Origin: Cherax quadricarinatus
Lineage: Eukaryota; Arthropoda; Malacostraca; Decapoda; Parastacidae
NCBI RefSeq assembly: GCF_038502225.1
Contig: NC_091369.1
Span: 11,282,069-11,346,068 of the forward strand
DNA length: 64,000 nt
Reading direction: 5' to 3'
Part shown: positions 62,701 through 64,000 of the stretch, piece by piece
How positions within the stretch are numbered: position 1 is the stretch's first letter
Layout: the number at the start of each line of letters is the position of its first letter
Translations under genes and position numbers: made by a program
Notes under the pieces: generated by a model
Seen by the model: the letters and a program-made list of their open reading frames with translations, nothing else
Told to the model about the DNA's origin: nothing
Databases searched by the model: none

Positions 62701-63187
62701 GATCCCTCCCCCCCTCCCCGAAAAAAAAGACGCTGCGGCAACTGCGGCACAGAATTAGAATGTTCACATTCGTAAGGAATTATTTTTTTTTTTTTGTCTT
62801 TTTTCGGTTTAATGGGATTTATAGTCGCGTAAATACTCATGGTGACCACAATGAGAATCTCTCTCTCTCTCTTTACACAAGGTTTAACAAGGCTGGGTTT
62901 AGGGTTCCTAACTTTATTTACAAAATAAGAGCTATGACCTACATCAGCTCATTTGAAATTTTTCTCTCTCTCAGAATATATATTTTGAGCTGCCTTTAAC
63001 GTGATGCTAACAATCACAAGGTATTTTATTATGACGACGTCACAGTTTTCGTTAATGTTCGCTCATGAAACTTTACACACAACGTAACCAGCGTAATTTT
63101 TTGTTTCTTAATGTAATTTTCCTATTTTTTTTTTTTTGGTCGGTTCTTGTACACATTTTACTGCTTTAATTTCCGTTTGTTTTCATG
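62701..63187. other. unassigned
   Basis: T runs and a CT run at 62861-62874; no gene supported. Confidence 0.4.
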
Positions 63188-63325
<138 letters not shown>

Positions 63326-63335
63326 CCTTCTTCAT

Positions 63336-64000
63336 TTCATCCCAGAATCACATGCATATGCAGACGACTGTACACTGACATTCACTTATCCAAGAGAAGA
63401 AATGCCAGCTGCTCTAAGCTACATCAATCACCAGCTGAGAGCTATATCAGCTTGGGGAAATAGATGGCAAGTAACATTTGCACCTGAGAAAACGAAAATG
63501 ATGATCGTCTCTAGGCACCATGATGGTAATGCTGGTGCAGTAGTAAGGATGAATGGGAGGATGTTGGCACCTGGAGAAGAAGTTGATATCCTTGGGGTGA
63601 AATTTGACTCCAAACTAACCATGAAGAACCATGTTGTAAATCTTGCAAACAAGGCAGCCAGGAAGCTTACAGCACTTCGCCGTATCTCCCATCTGCTTGA
63701 CAGTAGGGGTTGCAAAATCTTGTACGAGGCACAAGTACGCTCGCACCTTGAGTATGCTCCACTTTCTTGGTTTGCCTGCCCCCCCTCTCATCTGCGACTG
63801 CTTGACAGAGTAGAGAACAGAGCAAGACGTCTCATCTCTCGCCTGGACCCATCCTGGATAGATCTGTCATTTCAGCAGAGCCTTCAACATAGGAGGGATG
63901 TGGGTGGCCTTACTGTTATGTACAAGGCCAATATTGTCAAAATACCACACTTGGATCCACTTCGAGGACAGCGTGAAACAAGCTTTTATGCCACAAGACG
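63336..64000 (+). CDS. L-C: non-LTR reverse transcriptase, partial (runs off the window)
   Basis: About 221 codons without a stop. YADD at 63357-63368 is palm motif C; then AISAWGNRWQVTFAPEKTKM, VDILGVKFDSKLTMKNHV, RRISHLLDSRGCKILYEAQV and SHLEYAPLSWFACPPSHLRL, the standard order after the palm in non-LTR elements. The frame is open back through the (GA)n to 63189 but motifs A and B are absent, so this is either 5'-truncated or interrupted by the microsatellite. No ATG is expected here. Clade not assigned; distinct from L-A (FADD) and L-B. Confidence 0.85.

Overview
The window looks like intergenic DNA from a large, repeat-rich arthropod genome. A decapod crustacean (crayfish, lobster or shrimp) is my best guess, because several dispersed repeats here resemble ones I associate with decapod assemblies; no search was run. 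I find no credible host protein-coding gene, no rRNA and no functional tRNA gene. Most long open frames are tandem arrays whose unit lacks stop codons, or microsatellites. The only convincing coding sequence belongs to non-LTR retrotransposons.

Retrotransposons. L-A is a CR1-like LINE. One copy at about 36.7-40.9 kb is full length: a 308-residue ORF1 with a coiled coil and an SGNH-esterase domain, and a 981-residue ORF2 with endonuclease and reverse transcriptase, joined by a TGATG stop/start overlap. A 5'-truncated sibling at 34.2-36.1 kb is broken by a 31-bp deletion, and an old decayed relative lies at 12.5-13.3 kb. L-B is a second LINE, present only as decayed pieces on both strands (for example 14.2-14.8, 21.0-21.6, 43.7-44.2, 46.1-47.1 kb) plus many short 3' ends. 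L-C is a third, with an open YADD reverse transcriptase running off the right edge.

Short dispersed elements. These include a tRNA-like SINE at 14.8 and 58.8 kb, a different tRNA-like SINE as an inverted pair at 42.1-42.4 kb, many copies of a roughly 165-bp repeat ending in a TTA/TAA microsatellite (called TTA-repeat below), a 200-bp TIR element at 61.1 kb, and an element at three loci that carries an internal 44-bp tandem array.

Main discovery candidate. Scattered short repeats, often head-to-head inverted pairs, carry what reads as a hammerhead ribozyme core: CTGANGA or TTGANAA, a covarying stem II, then GAA followed by a short self-complementary stem III (ACGT or AGCGCT), and often AATAAA just downstream. 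I call the groups H1 (stem II GCCA/TGGC type), H2 (GCTC/GAGC), H3 (GGTCC/GGACC type) and H4 (GTGA/TCAC). The pattern suggests retrozyme-like or Penelope-associated elements. No Penelope reverse transcriptase is visible here.

Tandem arrays make up a large share: 27 bp (0.1-0.9 kb), 44 bp (7.4-8.1 kb), 26 bp (9.2-9.7 kb), 22/21 bp (17.4-19.0 kb), 31 bp (19.2-19.7 kb), 39 bp (26.5-26.7 kb), 26 bp (50.6-52.7 kb), several degenerate arrays, and long (TA)n, (TTA)n and (GA)n tracts that often sit at the edges of dispersed elements.
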